From Delphinus delphis (Eukaryota; Chordata; Mammalia; Artiodactyla; Delphinidae): a stretch of 64,000 bases of DNA. Shown here piece after piece: positions 53,723-63,639 of this stretch. The notes under the pieces are model-generated. The model was not told the origin of the DNA. It worked only from the letters and a program-made list of their open reading frames with translations, and searched no databases. Location of the stretch: assembly GCF_949987515.2 (NCBI RefSeq), contig NC_082690.1, positions 106,390,400 to 106,454,399 on the forward strand, in the 5' to 3' direction. Numbering within the stretch: the stretch's first letter is position 1; each line of letters opens with the position of its first letter. The position numbers were made by a program, and so were the translations under genes.

Positions 53723-54224
53723 AGGACAAATACCCTAAAAGCTGAGGTCACAGCAGAGATGCCCCAGCTCGTCCAGTTCTCTCCCCGCTTCACCAGCGCC
53801 TTCAGTGTGTACTTTGCTCCTCTTTGCAAAAGAGCTAAAAAGCCTCAGTATCGCCCCCCACCACCACCCCATCCCCACCCCGGCCCAGTGCTCTGGGCCA
53901 GACGGCACGCCACATTGTGTGTGCCTCGAGAAACAAGAAGGAGCGAGGCTGGGATGACGGTGTGGCCTGGAGGATCCCTGACCTGCTGGGACGGGAGCCA
54001 GCCCTGCAGCCCCTCACGCCCTGCTAGTGGCTGGAGAAGCTGAGCCTGGCGGGGCCCTCACTTGAAGGAGGTGTGACCTCCATTGGGTGTCATTTGGTGG
54101 CAGTCCCTGGAGAACTCCGCTGTGCTCTGGAGCAGACCCCCTCAGGGCTGCAGGGAGCCACCTGGACCAGGAGCTGTGGGGCCGGGAAGGGAGGCTGGGA
54201 GGGAGCTGCTGTGATGCAGGGAAG
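53723..54224. other. Unassigned sequence
   Basis: GC-rich, no recognised element. Confidence 0.4.
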
Positions 54225-54335
54225 CAAGGCTGGTTGGCACCGCTGGGCTGCTCGCAGCTGGGGCACCCAGGGCCTCTGTTTCCCCACCTGTCAAACGAGG
54301 GATGAAGCCATGCCCCTACCTTAGGTGGGCATCAC
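54225..54335 (+). repeat. MIR fragment
   Basis: GGGCCTCTGTTTCCCCACCT, GTCAAACGAGGGATGAAGCC, ATGCCCCTACCTTAGG. MIR core. Confidence 0.6.
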
Positions 54336-54719
54336 TGTAGCCCCTTCAGTGCGCTCCACGACCAGGTGAAGGACAGGCAGGTGCAGCCCAGTCGCAGAAA
54401 AAAAAGGCACAGTTTTACTCTTCGTTGATCACACACGCTCCCCACGTCCAAAGGCTGGCGCCATGCGCTGGGACTTCCCCATCACGGCCACCTGTGCAGG
54501 AGCCGGGGGGTCTCGACTCTCTCGACCTGTCTCTCTGTAAGTCTTTTCCACCCTCTGCCCCCCACTTCCCAGGGGACCGACCTCACACTGAGCACAAGGC
54601 CTGGGGCGGGGGGGGCAGCCACTCGGGAATGGGGAGCAGCTCTGGGTCCCTCCGCCTTCTCCTAAAGAGCAGCTCTCACCCAAACCCTGCATCCCGCTAT
54701 CAGCGACCCTTCGTCTCAC
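54336..54719. other. Unassigned sequence
   Basis: No repeat or exon recognised. Confidence 0.4.
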
Positions 54720-55410
54720 TTCCATGAAGTCTCATTACGGGAGGAATGGCCAGGACCAAGGTGGTGACAGTGGGAGGTCCTACAGACGTGAGATGCTCAG
54801 GGTCTGTGGATGGATTCCTGGTAGCGGGGATAGAAGGGGAGAAGCCAGGGGAATGCAGAGGCTTCTGGGTGGAGCCAGCAGAGGGTTCGCAGTGGGGTTT
54901 GCTGAGACAGGGAAGATGGGGTGGGGATGGCTGGGAAAGGATGGGGAGAAAAATCCAGGAGTCCAGCTTGGCCATGAGCTGTCTGACATGTCTGGGAGAC
55001 CCCAAAGGGAGATGTCAAGTGGCCTGCCGGATATGCAGGTCGAAGTTCAAAGAAGAGATCAAAGCTGCAGGGACAAATTTGGAAGCCATCAGCTTTAGGA
55101 TATTTAAATCCATGGGAACTGATGAGATCACCCAGGGAGAAGGGTAGAGAGATAGGAGAAGAAACCCTGGTCCAGCCCCCAAGGAACCCTCAGGACCGTA
55201 AGCCCCAGGGAGTGACGGACCTTGCGTGTTTCAGGCGTGCAGTCCCCCCAGCCCCAGAGCAGTGCCCAGCTCCTGATAAATCCACTAAATGCTTGACCTT
55301 TAGGGGGTCTGCAGGGGAGCAGCCTTGAGGCAGGAGGAAAAGAGGGGTAGGGGAGGCAGAGAAGCCTGGAGAAGAAAGTGTTGGAAGGAGGGGGTGGCCT
55401 CCCGGATGGA
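54720..55410 (-). repeat. Probable old LINE (L2-like) fragment
   Basis: AAGGTGGTGACAGTGGGAGG, CCAGGAGTCCAGCTTGGCCA, GAGATGTCAAGTGGCCTGCC, GGATATTTAAATCCATGGGA and ACTGATGAGATCACCCAGGG match, in order, a widespread old mammalian repeat that I associate with upstream L2. The family name is not certain. Confidence 0.6.
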
Positions 55411-55734
55411 CTCCCTCTGCCCAGGAAGAAGAGGACGGAGAAGCAGCTGGGATTCGGCAACACACAGGTGGCTGTCCCCACTGATGAGGCCCTTGCTGGT
55501 GGGGTGGGCGGGCCAGGGGCAGTAGAGAGGTGGGAGCAGCTGTGGGGAGAGAGGAGGTGACAGACGACCCCTCAGATGGGAGGTAACTTGGTGGTCTGTG
55601 GGCCAAGGGCACCCATTCAACAGAGGGGAAGAGACTGTGGGTGCTGTGAGGAGGGCGAAGCCAGGGGCAAGAAGCTCTTGGGAAGCGGGGCGGGGACCTG
55701 CACAGGATGGGCAGCCAGGAGCTGAGGCCAGGAG
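55411..55734. other. Unassigned sequence
   Basis: GC-rich. A minus frame of 153 codons (55300-55761) has no recognised domain. Confidence 0.4.
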
Positions 55735-55840
55735 GACCCTGCCTCCATCAGCCCATTTCACAGCCCGGGAGACTGAGGCTGGGGAGCAGCAGGCCTGTCA
55801 CCTCACCGTCGTGGGTGGGGGGCTGGGCTGCGCACTCAGG
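55735..55840 (-). repeat. MIR fragment
   Basis: CCATTTCACAGCCCGGGAGA, CTGAGGCTGGGGAGCAGCAG. Minus-strand MIR. Confidence 0.65.
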
Positions 55841-56594
55841 CTTGCCCTCCAGGATCCATGCGACTTGGAGGTCCAGCCGGGGCTTCTGCTGTCCTCTCTC
55901 CTTTCCTCTATTTTCTGAATTTCCCACAAGGAAACCTCCGGGCCTCTGGCGTTCTGATTGAAAACGAAATGTCCTCTTCCCGCCCCATCCCTGGCCAGTG
56001 CCCCCACCCCAACCCCGCCCAGCAGGGACCTCTGGACTCCCCAGTCCCTGCCCTTCTCCCAACCCCCTGCTTCCGGGCCCCAGGACGAATTCCTAGGGCC
56101 TGATGGTGCAGGGTGGGCAGTCCCACCTCCTGGGAGGTCACTGGTTCAGGAATTGGAGGATCCTCCCAGCAAGAGGTGAAACCTGAGACCTGCGAGAAAA
56201 AGGCCAGGGCTGCCTGTGAAACCCAAGGCCAGACAAAGACGCCCAGCAGGAGGCCTGGGCTCAGGAATGGGGCGCAGCTTGGGGGCTCCGGGGAGGGTGG
56301 GCTGCCGGGCCCGAAGGGGAGGGGCCAGAGTTGGCCTTGGGCTGTCAGATCACAGATGCCCAACCTCGGGGGTCCCTGGGGCCCAAATACACCCTTCACA
56401 ACACTCCCCAGAGGAAGGAGATAGGAAAGAGGGATGAGATCCCAAACCCATAAGTCAGGACCTGGAGCCTGCTGGCCGTGGGGGCCACACCCCAGAGGTT
56501 GGGAGCCCTGCATTGAATGGGGGTCCCCTGTAGACCAGCCTTCCCAGAGGTCTCCATCCTGAGTCACTCCCTCGCCTGGGATCTAGCAGGAAAT
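55841..56594. other. Unassigned sequence
   Basis: Unique GC-rich DNA. A 219-codon minus frame (55908-56567) has no known domain and overlaps several plus frames. Confidence 0.4.
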
Positions 56595-56700
56595 GTGGGC
56601 ATCAAAAGGCCTGGGCTGTGTGACCGTGGGCACCTCGCTTGCCCTCTCGGAACCTGTTGCCCTGTCTGCAAAGCCAGATTCCAGGAAGGAACGCACCGGG
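56595..56700 (+). repeat. MIR fragment
   Basis: CTGGGCTGTGTGACCGTGGG, CACCTCGCTTGCCCTCTCGG. MIR core with decay. Confidence 0.55.
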
Positions 56701-56744
56701 CACGGGCCCACTCCCGAAGTAGTTGTCATATCCTTATCCGGGGC

Positions 56745-57330
56745 AGATGTTAGGAATTCGAGCTGCAGGCCCAGGTCAGGGGCCAGCTCCCAGCTGCCCC
56801 CTTGCAGAATTCCGCCCACTCCGGGCGGGCAGTGGGGTGGGAGGGTGCGTCCAGGAGCAAATTGCATTCTTGAGGGTTTTTTACAGTCTGCCCTCCTGTC
56901 CTTCCCCTTTTGTGTCCATCCCTTTCTTCTGCCGTTCTCTTCCGTGGCTCTTGGGCCTCCGAATTAGCTAAACACTGGGCCGGCGGCAGGGCTTGGAGCC
57001 GCGAGCCGACGCTAATCTGGTCTCTGCATTCGGAGGAAGAGGCGAGGCCTTTGTCCTCCGGGCAGCGCCTTCGCTGCTTGGCTCAGAAGTCTTCAAACAG
57101 CCCCCCATCCCCTGGCAAACCCCTTTTGCATAATCCACTGGAATCTGCCAGACAAAGGCTGCTTAGAAGTTAATTTGGGAAATAGGTAACCAGGGAAAGA
57201 AGGTTCCCCGGGCAAGAAGGGGGTCTGGCTGAAGCTGCCCTGTGGATAGACGTTCCCTGGTTATCTGAAGCATCCATTCACGCCGAGCAAAGCGGGTTTG
57301 GGCTCCGAAGCCCAAATGAGCAGCGACTCG
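56745..57330. promoter_or_regulatory. Candidate regulatory block, homeodomain/POU-rich
   Basis: Unique DNA carrying CCGAATTAGCTAAAC (overlapping homeodomain-type half-sites), GACGCTAATCTGG, CCTTTTGCATAATCCAC (POU-type TTTGCAT next to an OTX/PITX-type TAATCC), GAAGTTAATTTGGG and GCCAGACAAAGGC (SOX/TCF-like). Such clustering suggests a developmental enhancer, but only motif content is seen. No repeat explains the block. Confidence 0.4.
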
Positions 57331-57561
57331 TCAGAGGATGTGGGCCTGAGCCGCCCTGTGGCTTCTGGATGCTTCTAGGTGTGGGGTCGTTTGGGCTTCC
57401 AGGCAGCCCGTCAGCCAGAGGGTTACTGGGGCTGCAGACCAGCTGGGCCGGGAGCTCTGGTCACCCAAGTTGCTGAGCGACCGAGGAGCTTTGGAAACCC
57501 TGGCCACCCTGTACCACCGGCAGGCGACATATACGTCCTGCCTGGCCTGCTGGGTCTGCAT
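57331..57561. other. Unassigned sequence
   Basis: No recognised element. Confidence 0.4.
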
Positions 57562-57581
57562 GTTATATATATATATATATT
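57562..57581 (+). repeat. (TA)n microsatellite
   Basis: TTATATATATATATATATTC. Short TA repeat that abuts the L2 fragment. Confidence 0.9.
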
Positions 57582-57735
57582 CCTTAGCCATTCAGCAACC
57601 ATCTGCTAAATGACTAAAGTGAGCCAGCACTGTAGGAACTGACTGCATCCTTGTGGGGCTGACGTTCTAGTGGAGGAGACCGAAAACAAGACAAATACAC
57701 AAACCCAGAAGATAAGACAAAGGAAGGTAACTTGG
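57582..57735 (-). repeat. L2 3' end fragment
   Basis: AGCCATTCAGCAACCATCTG, GAGCCAGCACTGTAGGAACT, TGTGGGGCTGACGTTCTAGT, GAAAACAAGACAAATACACA. Minus-strand L2. Confidence 0.7.
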
Positions 57736-57744
57736 GATGAGTTG

Positions 57745-58105
57745 TGACACCCAGAGTTCACGTTGGGGTCCTAATCCCAGGACCCCAGAACGTGACTGTA
57801 TTTGGAGATGGGACCTTTACAGAGGTAATCAAGGGAGGGTGAGGTCACAGGGGTGGGTCCTAATCTCACAAGAAGAAGAGGTCAGGACACAGACACACAC
57901 AGAGGGATGACCCTGTGAGCACACAGGGAGAAGGCGGCCGTCTACACGCCGAGGAGAGAGGCCTGGAACAGACCCTTGCCTCAAAACCCTCAAAAGGAAC
58001 CAGCCCTGCCGACTGCTCGATTTTGGACTTCTGCCCCCAGAATTCTGAGACCATACATTTCTGTTATTTAAGCCACCCCGTCTGTGTTGCTTTATGACAG
58101 CAGCC
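57745..58105 (+). repeat. Solo LTR-like repeat, MaLR type
   Basis: GACCCCAGAACGTGACTGTA, TTTGGAGATGGGACCTTTAC, GGTCAGGACACAGACACACA, CACAGGGAGAAGGCGGCCGT and AGACCATACATTTCTGTTAT, AAGCCACCCCGTCTGTGTTG. The most complete copy of the family in this window. Confidence 0.75.
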
Positions 58106-59299
58106 AGAGCAAATGAAGGCAGAGGGCGATAGAGGATGGTGGGCTGGGGACTTAATGGGTGGCCTGTGATGGCTTCTCTGAGCTGAATTAAAAGTAAGAG
58201 CCAGCCCTGAAGAGCAGAGGAACGGGGAAGGTCCTGAAATGGGGAAGAGCTTGGCCTGCCCCCCAAAACTAGCCGAAGGGCAGCAAGGATGCGGCAGAGC
58301 GGGGGAGGGTCCAGGGAGGCAGGGGAGACAGGGAAGCAGTCGGGGGGCCTTGCGGGCCCTGGGAATTGGACCCAGGGTACATGTCGGCTCCTCTTCCACC
58401 CCCTCTGGAGCCAGTCTTTGCCAGGCAGACCCCACCCAGCTGGGACCGACTTGTGGTCAGAGCCCACTTGCCATCCTTAGCCAAGAGTGATGGTTTTCTG
58501 GAATGTTCTTCCACCAGACCTGCCCTCCTGTAGCTATGGGCTTGAGGGCCATGGGAGCCTTTCTTTGGGTTTTGAACTGCTTTTGAACCCAGACCATGTT
58601 CCCTGGACCTCAGCCCCCCACCATCTTCCCCTCCCTCTGGTCTCTGGTTCTTCTGCCTCGATCGTGCAGCCCGAGACTTTAGCCCCGGGGGTCCTCATGC
58701 TTCACACACGAATATTATTATGATTTGCCATCTTCCTTCCTGCAGGGAGGCAATTCCCCCAGCTCAGCTTAGCTTGGGGTCGGCCCTCCCACAGTCACGC
58801 TCGGTTGAACAGATGTGCTCCTGAAACAACTGAGTCAGGGATCCAACACCCTCCCAGCCCAGCTCCACACACGGGCCATGTGGCCCCCATGTCCAGGGCT
58901 ACAGCGGAGAGCAGGCCCTTCCTCCATACCCAGCTGCCCAGGGCCCGGCCCAGGGGTCCCCCTGCACCCTGCTCCCCACTTCCTAGGGGGACTCAGGCTC
59001 ACAGAGGTGCCATCCACAGGGCAGCACCCAGGCCGGTGGTGTCTGGAGGCAGAGCCCATCCCTCCCTCCGTCCAACCGCTGACCTCCGACACTGGGGCAG
59101 TGTCGTCAGGCCATGGCATGGTCCCTGGGGGGTTCTCACAGCTAAGAGGGGCAACAGGTGTAGACAAATGGCCGGCCAGCCCTCCCCGGCCCGGCGTCCC
59201 AGGAATGTAATCAACCACCCATGCCGCTGACCCCCACCCAACCGAGCCCGGCTTGTTGTGTCTGCCTGGGCCCTCCTGCCCTTCCCTGCAGCCCCTCAG
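58106..59299. other. Unassigned GC-rich sequence
   Basis: No recognised repeat or exon. A minus frame of 212 codons (57829-58467) extends into the LTR and is not supported. Confidence 0.4.
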
Positions 59300-59430
59300 C
59301 CGCCGGTTCCCAGGGCCACGGCTTCACTGTTAATTAACCGGGGGATGAATAAAGCCTGGGCTGGGGGCTGCAGGGGCCCGCGCTTCCCAGGGCTGCATTC
59401 AAAGAGCCTGGCGGCCGCGGCTCCACACTC
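59300..59430. promoter_or_regulatory. Candidate regulatory block with GTTAATTAAC
   Basis: Contains ACTGTTAATTAACCGG, a palindromic TTAATTAA with flanking HNF1-type half-sites (GTTAAT / TTAAC), then GATGAATAAAGCCTGGG. Unique, non-repetitive DNA bordered on the right by a GA-rich tract. The site may be bound by homeodomain or HNF1-type factors, but nothing beyond the motif is seen. Confidence 0.35.
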
Positions 59431-59431
59431 A

Positions 59432-59517
59432 GAGGAAAGAGACACAGAGTGACAGGAGGAGAGACAGAGGGAGAGGGAGAAAGAGAGGGAAAGACACAGA
59501 GAGAGACAGAGACAGGA
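59432..59517 (+). repeat. GA/GAGACA-rich simple repeat
   Basis: AGAGGGAGAGGGAGAAAGAG, GACACAGAGAGAGACAGAGA. Purine-rich, imperfect. Confidence 0.9.
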
Positions 59518-60094
59518 CAATTCTCCAACCTAAACGTTCTGTTCCAGTTTGAAGTTTGGAGGATCCCCTGGAAAGGGGAGGGGGTCCAAGCCCAGATGCC
59601 TCTGTTTTTGGAGTGACTCATCCTTAAAAACCCACCAGAGAATTGTGGGTGCTTCCACCCCGTCTTGGGACGACTTTGGCTTCCTGCTTATCCCTCAGAG
59701 AAGAAGAGAGACACAGCCAGACAAGGGGTGGTTGCCTGGAGGCTGCAGGCAGAGTGGCCCTCTTGGTGGGTCTGGGGTCAGAGAAGAGGCGTACAGCTCT
59801 CCTTGGAAGGCAGAGGGCCAGCAGGGTGGGAGGTGGGGCTTCTATCTGAGTACCACCTCCTGCCCCTCCCCCACTGCACTGAGGTCCAGGGGGCCCCCCT
59901 TTCCTCATACAAACCAGACTGTGTGTCCTGACCCCCTGGAGAGAGCAGGGGGGAGTTCTGGACGCCAGGGAGACCATCAAATAAAGACTGTTGCTCGGCA
60001 GAGGGATTCCAGCCCCCTCCCCTACGTCGCATCTGCCTTTGTGCCCCCCGCCCAAAGCTCAGGGTCTGATCACAGTGGGGCCCCCAGACAGATT
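59518..60094. other. Unassigned sequence
   Basis: No recognised element. Confidence 0.4.
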
Positions 60095-60260
60095 GGACTT
60101 GGACCGACAGACACACTCCTCACTATGACTTCCATCAACCCTATAAAGCAGCCAGATGAGTCCATTTCACAGATGAGGAAACTGAGTCAGGGAGAGATTA
60201 AAAGTTGAAGGTAAGGCCACATGGCAGGGGTGGAGTCCGCCTCCTTCCTCTGTGCACTCC
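60095..60260 (-). repeat. MIR SINE
   Basis: TCCATTTCACAGATGAGGAA, ACTGAGTCAGGGAGAGATTA, AAGGCCACATGGCAGGGGTG. Very clear minus-strand MIR core. Confidence 0.85.
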
Positions 60261-60869
60261 GACACTTAGAGGAAACTGAATACAAAAGCGTGACAGCACC
60301 AAGAAACCCCCGCTGTCCCTGGGCGAGCGTGGAGTCAAGTCAGCCCTGGCCATGCCAGAGAGAGACGCTGCGAGGGACCCTGGGGGCTCAGGTGTGGCCC
60401 AGTGTGAAAAACCTCAGCCTTTCTAGAATCGCGGTGCTGAAGGCTCCTCTTGTTCCCCGATGAGCCAGAAATTGGCTCCAACACCAGGGCGAGGCCCCCG
60501 CAGGCGCCCCTGCCCACGGCCCTGACAGCCCCCGTTGTCCTAGGCAGGGAGGGGGCAGGTATTCGGGACCTGGAAAGGTGTCCTCGGGACAGGACAGCTT
60601 TGGGGAGGTCCTGGCAGCTGAGCGTCCGCCAGGCCTAGAGACAAAGGCGTGCAAATGAAACCAGCTCCCGGGTCCACTGCGGGTACCCAGGCAAACCGGG
60701 CACCGAGTTTGGGAAGCCAGGTGCCTCTCGGGGCGCCTCTTTTCCTTAGGAACACAGCAAAGCAGAGAAACCGAATTTCACACTGCATTCTCTGCAGACG
60801 TCTTAAGCTGCCCCTTGGGTCTTCCCAGGGACCACCCCAAGGCCCCAGCTCCCCCTCCACCCCTGCGGG
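60261..60869. other. Unassigned GC-rich sequence
   Basis: No recognised element. Confidence 0.4.
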
Positions 60870-61270
60870 TCACACATTTCCACCCACTCCCACGACAGGC
60901 CCTGTGTCTGCTGAGGTGGTCACCTGCTCCTGGCACCTTTGTCCTGCAGGGAACACTCCTACTGCCCCTGGAACCCTGCTGGCCCTCACACAACACCTCC
61001 ACCGCCCAGCCTCACCCTGGGACACCCAGTCCTCTGCCCCCCATGCCCCACACATCTCCCTCCACCAGGGTCCCCACCTTTCCCCTGGACTCCTCCGGCC
61101 AGCCAAGGCCCAGCACCTCTGAGTTCTGAGCCTCCTACCTGGATTCCCCTTCCGCCTGGCAGTGACTCCCCTCAAGACCTAGGTCAGCACCCCCTCCTCC
61201 AGGAAGCCTTCCAGTTGTGCCCAGCAGCATCTCCCGTCTCTCCCCTTCATCTTAGAGCCCTGCAGGGGGT
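60870..61270 (+). repeat. L2 fragment
   Basis: GGTCAGCACCCCCTCCTCCA then GGAAGCCTTCCAGTTGTGCC matches the plus-strand L2 ...CACCTCCTCCAGGAAGCCTTCC.... The upstream part is weaker. Confidence 0.55.
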
Positions 61271-61274
61271 CAAA

Positions 61275-61720
61275 TGGTGATCTCCCTCCAAAAGATATGT
61301 CCACCTAGAACCTGGCAATGTGGCCTTATTTGGAAAAAGGGTTTTTGCAGATGTAATTAAGGTAAGGATCTCAGGATGAGATCAGCCTGGATCTGGGGCG
61401 GTGGCGGGGGTGGGGGGGGCTAAATCCAATGACAAGGGTCCTTAGAAGGAAAGGAGAGGACAAAGAGAAACCTACAAAGCAGAGGCCATGTGAAGATGAA
61501 GGGCAGAGACTGGAGGGGCTGCAGCCACAAGCCAAGGATTGCTGGCAACACCGGAAGCTGGAGAGAGGCCTGGGCCGTTTGCTGCCTCGCAGCCCTCAGA
61601 AGGAACAACCCTCCCGACACCTTGATCCTGGACTTCCCACCTCCATAACTGAGAGGCTAAAGTTCTGTTGTATGAAACCACCTGGTGTGTGGCAACTTGT
61701 TACAGCAGCCCCAGGAGATG
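61275..61720 (+). repeat. Solo LTR-like repeat, MaLR type
   Basis: GATATGTCCACCTAGAACCT, GCAATGTGGCCTTATTTGGA, TTTTTGCAGATGTAATTAAG, GAGGCCATGTGAAGATGAAG, CAGCCACAAGCCAAGGATTG, CCCTCAGAAGGAACAACCCT. Same LTR class as 7035 and 9590, slightly different subfamily. Confidence 0.7.
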
Positions 61721-61729
61721 GATACAAGC

Positions 61730-61855
61730 TCTTGTCCCACAGCCGCCCTCTCCCCGTCAGATCTCACCTTCCTCTCCTCCCAGACTGCGGGCTCCTCAAC
61801 AGCGCGGATGCGACTTGATTCGCAGCAATAATATCTCAATAAACAAAAAGTAAAG
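61730..61855 (+). repeat. L2 end-like fragment
   Basis: CTTCCTCTCCTCCCAGACTG, CGGGCTCCTCAACAGCGCGG, AATATCTCAATAAACAAAAA. Diverged L2 3' end. Confidence 0.45.
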
Positions 61856-62129
61856 GAGTTCAAGGATGAAAGCCCAGGTTCTTCCAGAAACCCTAGCCTT
61901 GCCGAGTGGCTACATCATGCCCACAGCTGACACACGCTTCTCTCTTCTCTCTCACACCACCACGTCCAGGAACATCCCAACATCTGGAGAAGGAACGAGA
62001 AGTCGGCTAGGCTCCCGGGGGGCAGAAAGGCCTCTGTCAAGAGGGACTCAACACCACTCCTTCCGGGACGCACCTCGCCCTCTCACCTGTTCCTTCCTTC
62101 CTCCGCCCATGCCTGACCCACTCAGTGCA
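61856..62129. other. Unassigned sequence
   Basis: No recognised element. Confidence 0.4.
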
Positions 62130-62225
62130 GGGACTGTCGTTACCTGAGCACTGTCTGCTGCTCGCCAGTCTGTCAGGGGCTGGGGGCCCCTTACATATAT
62201 GATCTCGTCCTAGCTTCCAGGGACT
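62130..62225 (-). repeat. MIR-like fragment
   Basis: TACCTGAGCACTGTCTGCTG, CCAGTCTGTCAGGGGCTGGG, CTTACATATATGATCTCGTC fit the minus-strand MIR 3' part. Confidence 0.5.
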
Positions 62226-62379
62226 CCAGTCTGGGAGATGAGAGAAACGTACATGGGACAGTGCAAGACCCGCACTCAGCCCCCAGGCCACAGCGATGAA
62301 CAGCAGATCCAAGGTCCCCACTCTGGGCCCTCATTTTGCCGTTCCTACCACAAGGATGGCTCTTCCTCATCAGAATCAG

Positions 62380-62600
62380 ATGCCTGTATCCTGCCTATCC
62401 TTCAAGATTCAGATCCGACGCTCTCCCTTCCATACCTGCTTTACAGATCAGAGTCAAGTCTCTTCCGGCCCTCCCCACCCACCTTTTCAGGGGAATGGGG
62501 GAGGGGACAGTGGCAGCATCTGATACTTTCTGCCAAGGGCATCCTTGGCACTCACTGGATTCCCCCAGGGTTCTCCAACATGCTTAATGAATCCTTAAGC
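62380..62600 (+). repeat. L2-like fragment
   Basis: CCTGCCTATCCTTCAAGATT resembles the L2 ...CATCCTTCAGGTCTC... segment. Weak. Confidence 0.35.
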
Positions 62601-62730
62601 CTCACATCTCACCCACCCTGCCCAAGCCTTCTTTTGGCAAGAAGACCACCAACCATGAGCAAAGTTGAAGGGTAGCTGGGCTTCTTAGTACATCACTGAT
62701 TTCCTGTCCTGCAGGGTTACTCCTCCACTG

Positions 62731-62747
62731 AGGAATAGATATATTTT
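62731..62747 (+). repeat. Target-site duplication, left copy (CHR-2 SINE)
   Basis: AGGAATAGATATATTTT, repeated at 62956-62972 with one change. Confidence 0.9.
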
Positions 62748-62955
62748 TTATATTTTTGTGGGGGCGGTATGCGGGCCTCTCACTGTCATGGTCTCTCCCG
62801 TTGCGGAGCACAGGCTCCGGACGCGCAGGCTCAGCGGCCATGGCTCACGGGCCCAGCCGCTCCGCGGCATGTGGGATCTTCCTGGACCGGGGCACGAACC
62901 CGTGTCCCCTGCATCGGCAGGCGGACTCTCCACCACTGCACCACCAGGGAAGCCC
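62748..62955 (-). mobile_element. CHR-2-type cetacean SINE
   Basis: T-rich tail at the left, ending ACCACCAGGGAAGCCC at the right. The minus strand begins GGGCTTCCCTGGTGGTGCAG, with the tRNA-like head (GGGTTCGTGCCCCGGTCCAG as B-box region) followed by GCCGCGGAGCGGCTGGGCCC and CGCGTCCGGAGCCTGTGCTC. Very similar to the copy at 3525-3743. Flanked by a 17-base duplication with one mismatch. Confidence 0.95.
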
Positions 62956-62972
62956 AGGAATATATATATTTT
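62956..62972 (+). repeat. Target-site duplication, right copy (CHR-2 SINE)
   Basis: AGGAATATATATATTTT, partner of 62731-62747. Confidence 0.9.
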
Positions 62973-63639
62973 AAAGCACCGTACTGGTTTTTGTTTATAA
63001 ACACCAACTCTTGGGGGCCCTTAATAACTCACACACTCGTAAATATCTAGCAGTTGCCCTTAACAGTACCGCAGTAGCATTCCCAGTGTGTACAAGTTGC
63101 CTGGGTCCTGGCACAGGGGGATTCAGCCCCCTACTCCCCACTGGGAACAGGAGAGCCATCCCCAGGCCGGGCAAAACTTGGTGATTCTGGGGCTTCTAGC
63201 ATGTGCCGGGCTCTGGCTCTCTCGCCCTGCGACCGTCCCCAGCCCTGAGGGGAGACTCCTGATTCCCCTCCATTGCCCACACCCCACAGGGCCCACGCCT
63301 GCTTCTCCCACTCAGGCGGCAGGCTCACCTCCCCAAGCCACCTACTCCATCGTCAGCAAGCCTCTTGAGGAGAGCAAGAGGTGGGGGCAATGGGCCCAAG
63401 ATGGGTAAAAATCAAGGTATGCACAAGTTCACTGGCTCCTCGCTCTGCCTCAAAGCCCGCTTTCTGCAATGACCTGCCATGGTTCATTTGTCACTGGGTC
63501 TCTCACCCACTCATGCTCCGCCCCCTCCCAAGGGTGTATATTCAACGTTCAACCAATAGGAAGTTCATCCATCCTTGCAAACATAATGAAACCAGAAAGC
63601 CCAGGGCTGGGGCCCAGGTGTGTAAAGATGATAGATGTG
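62973..63639. other. Unassigned sequence
   Basis: Unique DNA. No frame supported. Confidence 0.4.

Noticed and set aside
3264..62841. Two frames starting MAAEPARPEPVL (3264-3629 and 62602-62841, both minus) that look like a duplicated gene
   Set aside because: Both are translations of the same CHR-2 SINE read on its sense strand. They share sequence because the SINE is repeated, not because they are genes.
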